Assembly: GCA_023427705.1 (NCBI GenBank) | Contig: JAEZAL010000154.1 | Coordinates: 1 to 14,649, forward strand | DNA from: Bacillota bacterium | Lineage (GTDB): Bacteria > Bacillota > Clostridia > Clostridiales > Clostridiaceae | Direction of reading: 5' to 3' | Length of the DNA stretch: 14,649 nucleotides | Shown: positions 1-7,240 of the stretch, in pieces | Layout of the letters: each line of letters starts with the position of its first letter | Position numbering within the stretch: position 1 is the stretch's first letter | Made by a program: the position numbers and the translations under genes | Notes under the pieces: generated by a model | Seen by the model: only the letters and a program-made list of their open reading frames with translations | The model's database searches: none | Told to the model about the DNA's origin: nothing

Positions 1-968
1 ATTAATTGGTTAGTGTATGACATTTCATTGTCGTACCAAGCAGCAACTTTAACTAATTGGTCTTCACCAACTGTCATAACCTTTGTTTGAGTTGCATCAA
101 ATAATGAACCGTAAGTGATTCCGATTACGTCTGATGAAACTATTTCATCTTCAGTGTAACCAAATGATTCATTTGCAGCAGCCTTCATAGCAGCATTTAT
201 TTCTTCAACAGTTGCCTTCTTATCTAAAGTTACAACTAATTCAGTTAATGAACCAGTAACAACTGGAACTCTTTGAGCACCACCATCTAATTTTCCTTTT
301 AATTCTGGAATAACTAAACCAATTGCTTTAGCAGCTCCAGTTGAGTTTGGAACGATGTTAGCAGCAGCAGCTCTACCTCTTCTTAAATCGCCTTTTCCGT
401 GAGGACCATCTAATGTATTTTGGTCATTAGTGTAAGCGTGGATAGTTGTCATAAATCCTTTTTGGATTCCGAACTTATCGTTTAATACTTTAGCCATTGG
501 AGCTAAGCAGTTTGTAGTACATGATGCACCTGAAATTACTGTTTCAGTACCATCTAATATATCATTATTTACGTTGAATACAACTGTCTTTATATCTCCA
601 GTTGCAGGAGCTGAGATAACAACTTTCTTAGCACCAGCTTGTAAGTGTAAACCTGCTTTTTCTTGAGAAGTAAAGAATCCAGTACATTCTAAAACTACGT
701 CAACATTTAATTCTTTCCATGGAAGGTCAGCAGGATTTCTTTCTGCAGTAACTTTGATTTCTTTTCCGTTAACTACGAAAGCTCCTTCTTTAACTTCTAT
801 TTCTCCATTGAATCTTCCTTGTGAAGAGTCATATTTGAATAAGTGAGCTAAAGTCTTAGCATCAGTTAAATCGTTGATTGCTACCACGTTAAATTCTGGG
901 TTTTCAATCATTAATCTTAATGCTAATCTTCCTATTCTACCAAAACCATTAATTGCTACATTTACCAT
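1..968 (-). CDS. gap: Glyceraldehyde-3-phosphate dehydrogenase, 3' end cut by window
   Basis: Cytosolic NAD-dependent glycolytic enzyme that oxidises and phosphorylates glyceraldehyde-3-phosphate to 1,3-bisphosphoglycerate. The translation opens with the Rossmann motif VAINGFGRIGRLALR. It has the NAD-selective Asp of the AINDL segment, the active-site SCTTNC with catalytic Cys150, the HAYTNDQ segment, and AQRVPVVTGSLTEL with the phosphate-binding Arg. 322 complete codons are visible; the family is about 335 residues, so only about a dozen C-terminal residues lie outside the window. ATG at 966-968 is preceded by AGGAGGT (977-983) at ideal spacing. It starts 53 bases after the cggR stop with no terminator between, so it is most likely co-transcribed with cggR and controlled by the operator upstream of that gene. 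No disruption is visible. Identification is very secure from the motifs. Confidence 0.98.
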   Translation of the reverse strand, partial: MVNVAINGFGRIGRLALRLMIENPEFNVVAINDLTDAKTLAHLFKYDSSQGRFNGEIEVKEGAFVVNGKEIKVTAERNPADLPWKELNVDVVLECTGFFTSQEKAGLHLQAGAKKVVISAPATGDIKTVVFNVNNDILDGTETVISGASCTTNCLAPMAKVLNDKFGIQKGFMTTIHAYTNDQNTLDGPHGKGDLRRGRAAAANIVPNSTGAAKAIGLVIPELKGKLDGGAQRVPVVTGSLTELVVTLDKKATVEEINAAMKAAANESFGYTEDEIVSSDVIGITYGSLFDATQTKVMTVGEDQLVKVAAWYDNEMSYTNQL

Positions 969-1021
969 TTGCAATTACCTCCTAAAAAATAGTTATATTT
1001 AAAATTTTTAAAATTTTAAGC

Positions 1022-2059
1022 TTATTTATTGTGTTGTTTAATATATTCCACAATACTTCTGCCAGCTGCTTCATCTGTTACTAAAACTGCATTATGATTA
1101 TTCATCATAGTAGCAATAATAGCATCAACTTTATTTTCCCCAGCTGCCACAGCAATATGTGTGTTAATTTTTCTTGCTTCATTAATATTTATCCCAATAG
1201 AAGTATTTTCTGATACAACTTGTGATTCTTTATTAAAATAACATCCAAAAGCTTCACCAACAGCTCCAATATTTTTTAAGTTGTCGTATTCTTCTTTTGA
1301 AAGATCTCTTTTCTCAGCCATTACTAAAGCTTCTCCAATACCATATATTAAAATATCTGCTTTTCGTATATTATCTACTACTTCTTTTATTTCTTTTTCT
1401 TTTAATAAGGTATCTAAAAGTCTTAAGCTAAGATTTTCTGGAATATGAAGCAATTTATAAGATCCATTTAATTTTTGTGCCAAAGATGCAGCTAAAGTAT
1501 TAGCTTGAATCTCAACTTTTCTTCCCATACCACCTCTTGCAGGAAGTACTAGAACTTTTGAAAGATTACTTATTTTTGGCATAGCTTCCACAAATTCTTT
1601 AATAGTATTTCCACCTGTTAAAGCTATTATGTTATTATCTTTAATTACAGATTTCAAATAATTTGCTGTAGCTTTTCCAATTTCTTTTAAAATGGTCTTA
1701 TTTTTCTTTACATCTCCTGGAACAATTATTACATCTTTTAATCCAAGGAAAGATTTTATATTTTCTTCTATATCTGATAACCCTTTAATTTCGTGTATAA
1801 AATCTTTTAGTTTATCTACTATTTCTTGTCCTTCTTCTGTTACCGTCATCCCTGGAGTATTAATTTCAATTAAATTCTGAGTCTTCAAAAAATTTATTTC
1901 AGTTCTTACTATTCTTTCACTTAGATCTAACTGATTTGCTAAAACTCTTCTTCCAATTGGCTGATTGTAATATATAGTCCTAAGTATACTATAACGTTTA
2001 TCAAGGACTTCTACAAGTTCAGGAACTACTTTTTTTTGCAAAGACAATATTTCCTGCAC
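1022..2059 (-). CDS. cggR: Central glycolytic genes repressor CggR (SorC/DeoR family)
   Basis: DNA-binding repressor of the lower-glycolysis operon. In Bacillus it is released from DNA by fructose-1,6-bisphosphate. Residues about 20-80 form the winged helix-turn-helix, with the CggR-typical stretch PIGRRVLANQLDLSERIVR followed by LIEINTPGMTVTEEG. Residues about 90-340 form the SorC sugar-phosphate-binding domain, with GGNTIKEF, PARGGMG and IQANTLAA segments. Length (345) fits the family. The start is GTG (2057-2059) with AGGAGGG six bases upstream; no better ATG exists nearby. It precedes gap by 53 bases, the classical cggR-gap arrangement. A promoter and two GGGAC direct repeats lie just upstream, which suggests autoregulation of the whole operon. 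The family assignment is seen directly; the effector and the targets are inferred from the Bacillus homologue. Confidence 0.95.
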   Translation of the reverse strand: MQEILSLQKKVVPELVEVLDKRYSILRTIYYNQPIGRRVLANQLDLSERIVRTEINFLKTQNLIEINTPGMTVTEEGQEIVDKLKDFIHEIKGLSDIEENIKSFLGLKDVIIVPGDVKKNKTILKEIGKATANYLKSVIKDNNIIALTGGNTIKEFVEAMPKISNLSKVLVLPARGGMGRKVEIQANTLAASLAQKLNGSYKLLHIPENLSLRLLDTLLKEKEIKEVVDNIRKADILIYGIGEALVMAEKRDLSKEEYDNLKNIGAVGEAFGCYFNKESQVVSENTSIGININEARKINTHIAVAAGENKVDAIIATMMNNHNAVLVTDEAAGRSIVEYIKQHNK

Positions 2060-2085
2060 AGTTAACCCTCCTTTGGTCTAAAAAA

Positions 2086-2113
2086 GTCCCACATATCATT
2101 AAAATGTCCCACA
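2086..2113 (-). promoter_or_regulatory. CggR-type operator: two TGTGGGAC repeats, 20-bp period
   Basis: On the minus strand TGTGGGAC occurs at 2113-2106 and again at 2093-2086, exactly 20 bp apart. The Bacillus CggR operator has the form CGGGAC-N6-TGTC-N4 repeated, also with a 20-bp period. The GGGAC core is kept here, while the TGTC half is degenerate (ATGA after the first copy, AGAC after the second). The repeats begin at about the predicted transcription start of cggR and end 13 bases short of its ribosome binding site. This position would suit a repressor that blocks elongating polymerase. Binding by this CggR is inferred from position and similarity. Confidence 0.75.
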
Positions 2114-2119
2114 ACTAAT

Positions 2120-2148
2120 ATTATAAAACACTTCTATAAAATTTAAAA
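2120..2148 (-). promoter_or_regulatory. Promoter of cggR-gap
   Basis: A perfect TATAAT lies on the minus strand at 2125-2120. Seventeen bases upstream, 2148-2143 reads TTTTAA, a weak -35. The predicted start at about 2113 falls at the edge of the CggR-type operator. The promoter lies downstream of the rpoN terminator, so cggR-gap is an independent transcription unit. Confidence 0.6.
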
Positions 2149-2203
2149 GTACTTTCTTAAAATTTTTCCAAAACTTTTTACATTTTTTTATTGCATTACC
2201 TTT

Positions 2204-2248
2204 AAAAAGGAAAGTTATTATAAAGAATCTTTATATTATTAACTTTCC
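2204..2248 (-). terminator. Terminator of rpoN
   Basis: GGAAAGTTA (2209-2217) pairs perfectly with TAACTTTCC (2240-2248). Inside it a second stem, TATAAAG with CTTTATA, closes a short loop. On the minus strand the hairpin is followed by TTTTT (2208-2204). It sits just after the rpoN stop and before the cggR promoter. Confidence 0.8.
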
Positions 2249-2268
2249 TCTTTTATTTATATTTTATT

Positions 2269-3651
2269 CTATTCTATTCTCTTTCTTTTACTTGAAGATT
2301 TTATTCCAATTTCTTCTCTATATTTAGCTACGGTTCTTCTTGATATATTTAAATTAGTTTTATTCAATTTATCACATATAGCTTGATCTGATAAAGGTTT
2401 TCTCTTATCTTCTTCATCCACTATTTCTTTTATTTGTTTTTTTATATTAACTACAGCAACTTCTTCTCCTTCACTTTTATTTACGCTTAATCCTATTGTA
2501 AATAAATCTTTTATCTTAACAGTTCCAAAACTAGTTAATATATACTTGTCCTTAACCGCTCTACTAACTGTTGATTCATGAACTCCTATCATTTCCGCCA
2601 TATCTTTTAAAGTCATTGGCTTCAAATATTTTTGACCTTTATCAAAATAATCTTTTTGATTTTCTACTATTTTTTCTAATATCTTTAGTAACGTACTTTT
2701 TCTTTGTTCAATACTTTTTATTAAAAACATTGCTGTATTTAGTTTTTCTTTTACGTAATTTTCAGTATTTTTATCTTCTTTTTGATTTAATATATCTCTA
2801 TATACTTTGCTAATAGAAAGTCTAGGTAATACACCTTCATTCATGATAACAAAATATTCTCCATCAATTTTTCTAATAGCTGCATCTGGAATTATATATT
2901 TAACATCATCACCAGTGTAAAATCCTCTTGATGGCTTTGGTTCTAATTTTTTTATTATATCTCCTAAGTCTTGAGCTTCCTTAGGTGTTATACCTAATTT
3001 TTTAGCTATTACATTAAATTTATTATCTGCAACTAATTCTAGATATTCATCAATAATTTTTTCCAAATTATCATCTAATATACCCTTTTTTATTAATTGT
3101 ATTTTTAGACACTCCTTTAAATCCCTAGCCCCTATTCCATCCGGCTCTAAATCTTGTAGTATATCTAAAGCTTCCTCTCCTAAATCTTTAGATATATTAA
3201 GTTCATTACATATCTCATCTAATGAAATATCTAAATATCCCTTCCTATCTAGATTCTCTATCATATATGATACAATAGCCTTTTTATATTCATCTTCATC
3301 AATTTCAAGTAATTGTTCTTGTAAATATTCAGTAAGTGATTCTTTATTTGAAATAAAATTAAATGGTGAAACATCATCTTCTTTATCATATTCTCCATAA
3401 CTTTGAGAACCATAATTGTCAAACTCTAAGTATTTAAGCATTTCTTTATAATCAATCTTATCTTCATATTTTTTATCTTCTTGAACAAAATCAAAGTTTC
3501 CTTCAAGAATAGGATTTTCCATAAATTCATTTTCAATATACTCCCTTAAATCGTAGGTTGACATTTGAAGAAGCTTAATAGAAAGTTGCATTTGTTGAGT
3601 CATTATTAACTTTTGTTCTTGAGCAAGATTTAAATTAAAATCTAATTTCAT
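2269..3651 (-). CDS. rpoN: RNA polymerase sigma-54 factor RpoN
   Basis: Alternative sigma factor recognising -24/-12 promoters and needing an AAA+ activator to open them. The N-terminal region I is Gln/Leu-rich (LNLAQEQKLIMTQQMQ through NPILE, residues about 4-50) and binds activator. An acidic linker follows, then the core-binding domain. A helix-turn-helix (MTLKDMAEMIGVHESTVSRAV) lies in the C-terminal third. The RpoN box RRTVAKYRE at about residue 438 ends the domain before a short basic tail. I place the start at ATG 3649-3651 (460 aa), because AAGGTGAT (3656-3663) sits at correct spacing. An in-frame ATG five codons upstream lacks a ribosome binding site. Stop is TAG. The gene is flanked by its own promoter and terminator. 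In other clostridia rpoN also lies beside cggR-gap. No -24/-12 promoter or enhancer-binding activator gene was recognised in this window, so its regulon lies elsewhere. Confidence 0.96.
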   Translation of the reverse strand: MKLDFNLNLAQEQKLIMTQQMQLSIKLLQMSTYDLREYIENEFMENPILEGNFDFVQEDKKYEDKIDYKEMLKYLEFDNYGSQSYGEYDKEDDVSPFNFISNKESLTEYLQEQLLEIDEDEYKKAIVSYMIENLDRKGYLDISLDEICNELNISKDLGEEALDILQDLEPDGIGARDLKECLKIQLIKKGILDDNLEKIIDEYLELVADNKFNVIAKKLGITPKEAQDLGDIIKKLEPKPSRGFYTGDDVKYIIPDAAIRKIDGEYFVIMNEGVLPRLSISKVYRDILNQKEDKNTENYVKEKLNTAMFLIKSIEQRKSTLLKILEKIVENQKDYFDKGQKYLKPMTLKDMAEMIGVHESTVSRAVKDKYILTSFGTVKIKDLFTIGLSVNKSEGEEVAVVNIKKQIKEIVDEEDKRKPLSDQAICDKLNKTNLNISRRTVAKYREEIGIKSSSKRKRIE

Positions 3652-3677
3652 AGGTATCACCTTCATTCAATAAACTA

Positions 3678-3714
3678 CAAATATTATTACTTTTTCCTTT
3701 AGTAGTAATATTTG
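3678..3714 (-). repeat. 13-bp inverted repeat in the rpoN leader
   Basis: CAAATATTATTAC (3678-3690) pairs with GTAGTAATATTTG (3702-3714) along 13 positions, one of them a T-G pair, around an 11-base loop. It begins a few bases after the predicted rpoN transcription start and ends about 15 bases before the ribosome binding site. No T-tract follows it, so it is not a standard terminator. It could stabilise the 5' end of the message or serve as a protein-binding site. Confidence 0.6.
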
Positions 3715-3725
3715 TCTTTATTAAT

Positions 3726-3755
3726 AGTATAAACTTTAAGTAAACGTTATATCAA
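3726..3755 (-). promoter_or_regulatory. Promoter of rpoN
   Basis: On the minus strand the -35 is TTGATA (3755-3750) and the -10 is TATACT (3731-3726), each 5 of 6 to the sigma-A consensus, with an 18-base spacer. The expected start is about 3719. The spacer holds a sequence resembling a CcpA cre site (3739-3752). Confidence 0.6.
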
Positions 3756-3817
3756 GTATGAAAACCATTTTTCTTAATTTAAATAAAAAAGTGTATCTCT
3801 TATTTTTATAAACTACT

Positions 3818-3851
3818 AAAAAAAATAAGAGATTATTTTATTAATCTCTTA
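3818..3851 (-). terminator. Terminator of trmL-degV
   Basis: TAAGAGATTA (3826-3835) pairs perfectly with TAATCTCTTA (3842-3851) around a six-base loop, followed on the minus strand by eight T (3825-3818). It lies 26 bases after the degV stop. A third copy of the arm, ATCTCTTA on the plus strand at 3795-3802, lies beyond the T-tract and could form an alternative pairing with 3826-3833. Confidence 0.9.
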
Positions 3852-3877
3852 CACATATAAATTAAAATTATTCCTTT

Positions 3878-4714
3878 TTATTCAGTTACAAAAAACAATC
3901 CACATACTCCTAATCCAGAGTGGATACCAACTGAACATCCTGGAGTAGTCTCTATATAATTAACTTCTTTTTCATCTAAATACTTTTTAAGTTCACTTTT
4001 GATTTCTGGACTTTCAATCTCAATTAATATTACTGGTTCATTTTTATCTACATTAGCATTTTCATATTCAGAGATTATCTTCTTAACTACTTTTTTATTT
4101 CCTCTTATCTTATCTTTTGCAACCATTCTTCCATCTTCAAAGCCTATTATAACTCTAAGTCCTAATGCTGTTCCAATAACTCCAGCAGTCTTTGAAATTC
4201 TTCCGCCTCTCACTAGGTTCTCTAAAGATTCAAAGCATAATGACGCTTGCATTTTAGGTAGCATTTTTTCTATTTCTACTTTTATTTCTTTTGGACTTAA
4301 CCCCTTATCTCTAAGTTCACAAGCCTTAAGCACAAAAAAACCTTGAGCAGATGTTATAACTTGTGTATCTATTATTGTAATATCATCAGAGTCTACCATT
4401 TCTTTTGCAATACATGCTGAATTGTATGTTCCACTCATATTTGAAGACATAAGTACTGCTACAACTTTATAACCCTCATCTAAAGCATTTCTAAAGTATT
4501 CTTCAAACCTATTTGGTGTAATTTGAGAAGTAGTTGGTAAAACTTCTTCTTTTTCAACTTTATCTAGCATTTCTTTTAAATTAATTTCTTCTCTATCTTT
4601 ATAACTCTTATCTCCAAAATTGATTAATACAGATAAAATATCAATATTATTCTTTTTGATTAATTCTTCCGGAAGATCCAAACAACTATCCGTCAAAATT
4701 TTGATTTTTTCCAT
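3878..4714 (-). CDS. DegV family fatty-acid-binding protein (FakB-like)
   Basis: DegV proteins bind a fatty acid. Characterised members (FakB) present it to the kinase FakA to make acyl phosphate for phospholipid synthesis. The protein is cytosolic, with no signal peptide or membrane segment. Family motifs seen: ILTDSCLDLP at residues 6-15, PTTSQITP at 60-67, SSNMSGTY at 90-97 (the Ser-rich lipid carboxylate site), and LVRGGRISK in the middle. A C-terminal Gly/His segment (VGIHSGLG) replaces the more usual HxGPGA form. Length (278) is typical. ATG 4712-4714 has AGGGGGA six bases upstream. It starts 15 bases after the trmL stop, so the two are one operon ending at a strong terminator. No fakA is in the window. 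The acyl specificity cannot be read from the sequence. Confidence 0.92.
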   Translation of the reverse strand: MEKIKILTDSCLDLPEELIKKNNIDILSVLINFGDKSYKDREEINLKEMLDKVEKEEVLPTTSQITPNRFEEYFRNALDEGYKVVAVLMSSNMSGTYNSACIAKEMVDSDDITIIDTQVITSAQGFFVLKACELRDKGLSPKEIKVEIEKMLPKMQASLCFESLENLVRGGRISKTAGVIGTALGLRVIIGFEDGRMVAKDKIRGNKKVVKKIISEYENANVDKNEPVILIEIESPEIKSELKKYLDEKEVNYIETTPGCSVGIHSGLGVCGLFFVTE

Positions 4715-4729
4715 TCTTATTCCCCCTAA

Positions 4730-5191
4730 TTATTTCATTTCAGGAAAACCAATCTGTCTTAATGCTTCATAAGCAATTATTGCTACAGTATTAGAAAGAT
4801 TTAAGCTTCTTGTGCTAGTTTTTATCATAGGTACTCTTATTCCTTCATGTGCATTATGGACTTCTTCTGGAACACCTGCTGATTCTCTACCAAACATTAT
4901 AAAATCTCCTTCTTTAAAGGAAACCTCATCATAATGCTCGCCACCATGAGTTGTTGCTAAAAATATTCTTTTATCTCCATATTTTTTTATAAACTCTTCA
5001 TAACTTTCATGTATTTCAAGTTTTAGTTCACTCCAATAGTCTAAGCCTGCTCTTTTAACTTGTTTATCATCTATCTTAAACTTCATTGGTTTAATTAAAT
5101 GTAATGTTGAATTTGTTAAAACACAAGTTCTTGCAATGTTACCTGTATTTTGTGGAATTTCAGGTTGATATAAAACTATATTTAAATTCAT
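4730..5191 (-). CDS. trmL: tRNA (cytidine(34)-2'-O)-methyltransferase TrmL
   Basis: SPOUT-class, knotted SAM-dependent methyltransferase. The TrmL/CspR subgroup methylates the wobble-position ribose of tRNA-Leu isoacceptors. Seen motifs: NIVLYQPEIPQNTGNIARTC at the N-terminus; FGRESAG at residues 100-106; and the C-terminal SAM-binding knot RSLNLSNTVAIIAYEALRQ (128-146). At 153 residues it is the normal stand-alone length without an extra RNA-binding domain. The start is ATG 5189-5191, with GGAGGT (5199-5204) seven bases upstream. A longer frame opening with TTG would begin inside that ribosome binding site and is rejected. It is first in an operon with degV. A strong promoter lies upstream, but a terminator-like hairpin sits between that promoter and the ribosome binding site. 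Confidence 0.94.
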   Translation of the reverse strand: MNLNIVLYQPEIPQNTGNIARTCVLTNSTLHLIKPMKFKIDDKQVKRAGLDYWSELKLEIHESYEEFIKKYGDKRIFLATTHGGEHYDEVSFKEGDFIMFGRESAGVPEEVHNAHEGIRVPMIKTSTRSLNLSNTVAIIAYEALRQIGFPEMK

Positions 5192-5207
5192 TTTAATGAC
5201 CTCCAAT

Positions 5208-5235
5208 AAAAAAGTAAGATTTAAAAATCTTACTT
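5208..5235 (-). terminator. Hairpin with T-tract ending splB and lying in the trmL leader
   Basis: AAGTAAGATT (5212-5221) pairs with AATCTTACTT (5226-5235) around a four-base loop, a perfect 10-bp stem. On the minus strand six T follow, counting the two that close the stem. It is well placed to end the HAD-splB transcript. It also lies about 13 bases downstream of the predicted trmL transcription start and only four bases before the trmL ribosome binding site, so it may act as a leader attenuator. Confidence 0.75.
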
Positions 5236-5254
5236 ATTTAACACCATATTAAAA

Positions 5255-5283
5255 ATAATACTATATCAAAACCTATTAGTCAA
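5255..5283 (-). promoter_or_regulatory. Promoter of trmL-degV
   Basis: TTGACT (5283-5278) and TATTAT (5260-5255) on the minus strand, each 5 of 6 to consensus, are separated by exactly 17 bases. The predicted start is about 5248, in the gap after splB. This is the best sigma-A match seen in the window. Confidence 0.75.
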
Positions 5284-5315
5284 AACCATTTGCACTTTAA
5301 TGTCATAATATTTTA

Positions 5316-6320
5316 TTAAACTATATATAAAATACTATTTTCGCCAAAATCATTGTTTATTCTATCTGTAAAAAACTCTTTTACTTCTTTCATATCTTCA
5401 TCTTTATATATATATTTACCATATCCAAACTGCCCGTACTTAAATTTTCTATCTTCTTCGTTCATTGGTAATGTTGAATCTTTATATATAGTAAGTATAT
5501 TATTTTTTGCTCTTTCTGTATATCTGTGAGTTATTATTTCAAAAGTTATTTTTTCACCCTTAAATTCTGCTTTAACTTTATCTAATAATTTACTATAATC
5601 ATTTTTCCAACCTTCATATATAAATACAGGAGCTACTAAAAATCCTACTCCATATCCATCTGACTTTACTTTTCTTGCAGCTTCTATCCTTTTATCTGCA
5701 CTATCAGTTCCATGTTCGTATTTTCTAATTATTTCTTGTGCATTTATACTAAATCTTATTTCTGTATGATTATTATGATTTAAACCTATAAATGGATCTA
5801 CATCTGAATATTTACTAACAAATCTAAAGGCTGTATGGTCATTTTGACCGAAAGCTTCTATTGCCCTACTTAGTCCATGAGTATATCTTTCAACTGGAAT
5901 AGGGTCTGATGTAGCAGAGCCTTCAAATATAGTTACGTAAGGTAATCTTTCATTAGCATATTCAAAAGCCTTATTTAAAATATCATCTATATCTACATAA
6001 ACTTTTACATAAGGTCTTTTTCCAAGTTGCGTATTTAAATAACAATACTCACACATCCCCATACAGCCACTTACTAATGGTAATTGATAATGTGCTGAAG
6101 GCTTACAACTTTGAAATTTTGCATTTCCTTTAACTCCAACCACTAAAGTCCTTTTTCCATCAAAAAACTTTTTAGCAGCATCATCTTTGGGTCCATTTAC
6201 TCTTCCTGTTTTATTAACTTCAATTTGTATACCTTGCTTTTTAAAGTTATTATAAAGCTCTTCTCCTAACGAAAATTTTAATGCTTTTTCTTCAAATACT
6301 ACTCTTTGTGGTACAAACAT
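5316..6320 (-). CDS. splB: Spore photoproduct lyase (radical SAM), Cys141-equivalent is Ala
   Basis: Radical SAM enzyme that reverses 5-thyminyl-5,6-dihydrothymine (spore photoproduct) in DNA during spore germination. The cluster motif CMGMCEYC gives Cys86, Cys90 and Cys93. The flanking Tyr residues of the EYCY segment match the Bacillus Tyr97/Tyr99 pair. The conserved KPSAHY, SDVDPFIG, RFSINAQ, APVFIYEGW and C-terminal KYGQFGYGKYIY segments are present. Length (334) is close to Bacillus SplB (342). ATG 6318-6320 has AGAGGTG (6326-6332). Oddity: the segment EGSATSD aligns with Bacillus EASCTSD, so the hydrogen-donor Cys141 is Ala136 here. The only cysteine outside the cluster is Cys72 (FQSCKPSA), where Bacillus has Ser. 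It follows the HAD gene by 52 bases with no terminator, so the two are probably co-transcribed. SplB is normally a spore-compartment protein, but no sigma-G promoter was identified. Confidence 0.94.
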   Translation of the reverse strand: MFVPQRVVFEEKALKFSLGEELYNNFKKQGIQIEVNKTGRVNGPKDDAAKKFFDGKRTLVVGVKGNAKFQSCKPSAHYQLPLVSGCMGMCEYCYLNTQLGKRPYVKVYVDIDDILNKAFEYANERLPYVTIFEGSATSDPIPVERYTHGLSRAIEAFGQNDHTAFRFVSKYSDVDPFIGLNHNNHTEIRFSINAQEIIRKYEHGTDSADKRIEAARKVKSDGYGVGFLVAPVFIYEGWKNDYSKLLDKVKAEFKGEKITFEIITHRYTERAKNNILTIYKDSTLPMNEEDRKFKYGQFGYGKYIYKDEDMKEVKEFFTDRINNDFGENSILYIV

Positions 6321-6372
6321 AATATCACCTCTTAGTTATTATGCTTATATTTATAATTATCAATACTAGTAT

Positions 6373-7209
6373 TTATACGTTAAAAATCTTCTTTAGAGCA
6401 TTAGAAACACCTTCTTCTTTGTTACTATCTGTAATGTAATCCGCTAATGCTTTAACTTGGTCTATAGCATTACCCATTGCAACTCCTAACCCAGCATATT
6501 CAATCATGGATATATCATTTTCATTATCACCTATACATACTATTTCTTCTCTTTTTATTCCATAGTAATCAGCTAATGCTTTTACAGCTCTGCCTTTTGA
6601 TACACCTTGATGATTAATTTCTAGACTTCTTGAGCCTGCCCCAAAATAAACTATATCTTTAAATTCACTTAATTCCTTTTTTAATTTCTCAATTTTTTTA
6701 GGATCTAGAGAAAAAGCTATACATTTAGTAATTTGACCATTAGTTCTTTTAAAGAATTCCTTCCATTCTTCTAGTTTTCTTATAATGTGATATTTTATTT
6801 TTAAGTTTTCATATCCTACTTGCTTTGTCATATACAACTTAGTTCCAATATTAGTAATTCTATCTCCACAATAAATTCCATCTAATGTGTAAAAATGAAA
6901 GAAAAAGTCCATTTTATATAATAATTCAATAAGTTTTATACATACTTCAGTTTTTATAGGATTTTCATATATAACTTTATTACTATGCTTATCCCTAACA
7001 ATCGCTCCATTAGCAGCAATAACAGGCGATTCTACGCCTAAAAGATGTGAATAATATGCTGCATTATTGTATATTCTTCCAGTAGTAACTACTATTTCAA
7101 CACCCTTATCATGTATTTTTTTTATAACTTCTTTACTTTCTTTAGATATTCGCTTTCTTTTGCCAAGCAAAGTCCCATCCATATCTATGCAAACCATTTT
7201 GTATGTCAT
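6373..7209 (-). CDS. Cof-type HAD-superfamily hydrolase
   Basis: Soluble Mg-dependent phosphatase of the Cof subfamily (type IIB cap); such enzymes dephosphorylate small phosphometabolites such as sugar phosphates or flavin precursors. All four catalytic motifs are present: motif I DMDGTL with Asp9 and Asp11, motif II TTGR at 42-45, motif III Lys205 in SKGRA, and motif IV GDNENDISM with Asp228 and Asp232. The cap domain lies between motifs II and III, roughly residues 80-190. Length (278) is normal. ATG 7207-7209 has AAAGGAG (7216-7222) at good spacing. An extended -10 promoter lies upstream and splB follows after 52 bases. The substrate cannot be deduced from sequence. A functional link to splB is suggested only by position. 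Confidence 0.9.
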   Translation of the reverse strand: MTYKMVCIDMDGTLLGKRKRISKESKEVIKKIHDKGVEIVVTTGRIYNNAAYYSHLLGVESPVIAANGAIVRDKHSNKVIYENPIKTEVCIKLIELLYKMDFFFHFYTLDGIYCGDRITNIGTKLYMTKQVGYENLKIKYHIIRKLEEWKEFFKRTNGQITKCIAFSLDPKKIEKLKKELSEFKDIVYFGAGSRSLEINHQGVSKGRAVKALADYYGIKREEIVCIGDNENDISMIEYAGLGVAMGNAIDQVKALADYITDSNKEEGVSNALKKIFNV

Positions 7210-7240
7210 AAAAAACTCCTTTGCTACCTTAATATATTCT

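Noticed and set aside
1001..1018. AT-only self-complementary stretch between cggR and gap that might mark an RNA processing site as in Bacillus
   Set aside because: The stem is only A-T and weak; no specific cleavage signal can be recognised from sequence.
2571..2813. Plus-strand open frame of 80 codons inside rpoN
   Set aside because: It is antisense to conserved sigma-54 sequence, its translation is Phe/Leu-rich low complexity, and no promoter or ribosome binding site precedes it.
5907..5921. SplB being a non-functional pseudogene because of the missing Cys
   Set aside because: The frame, cluster motif and all other conserved segments are intact, so substitution or an alternative donor is more likely than decay.
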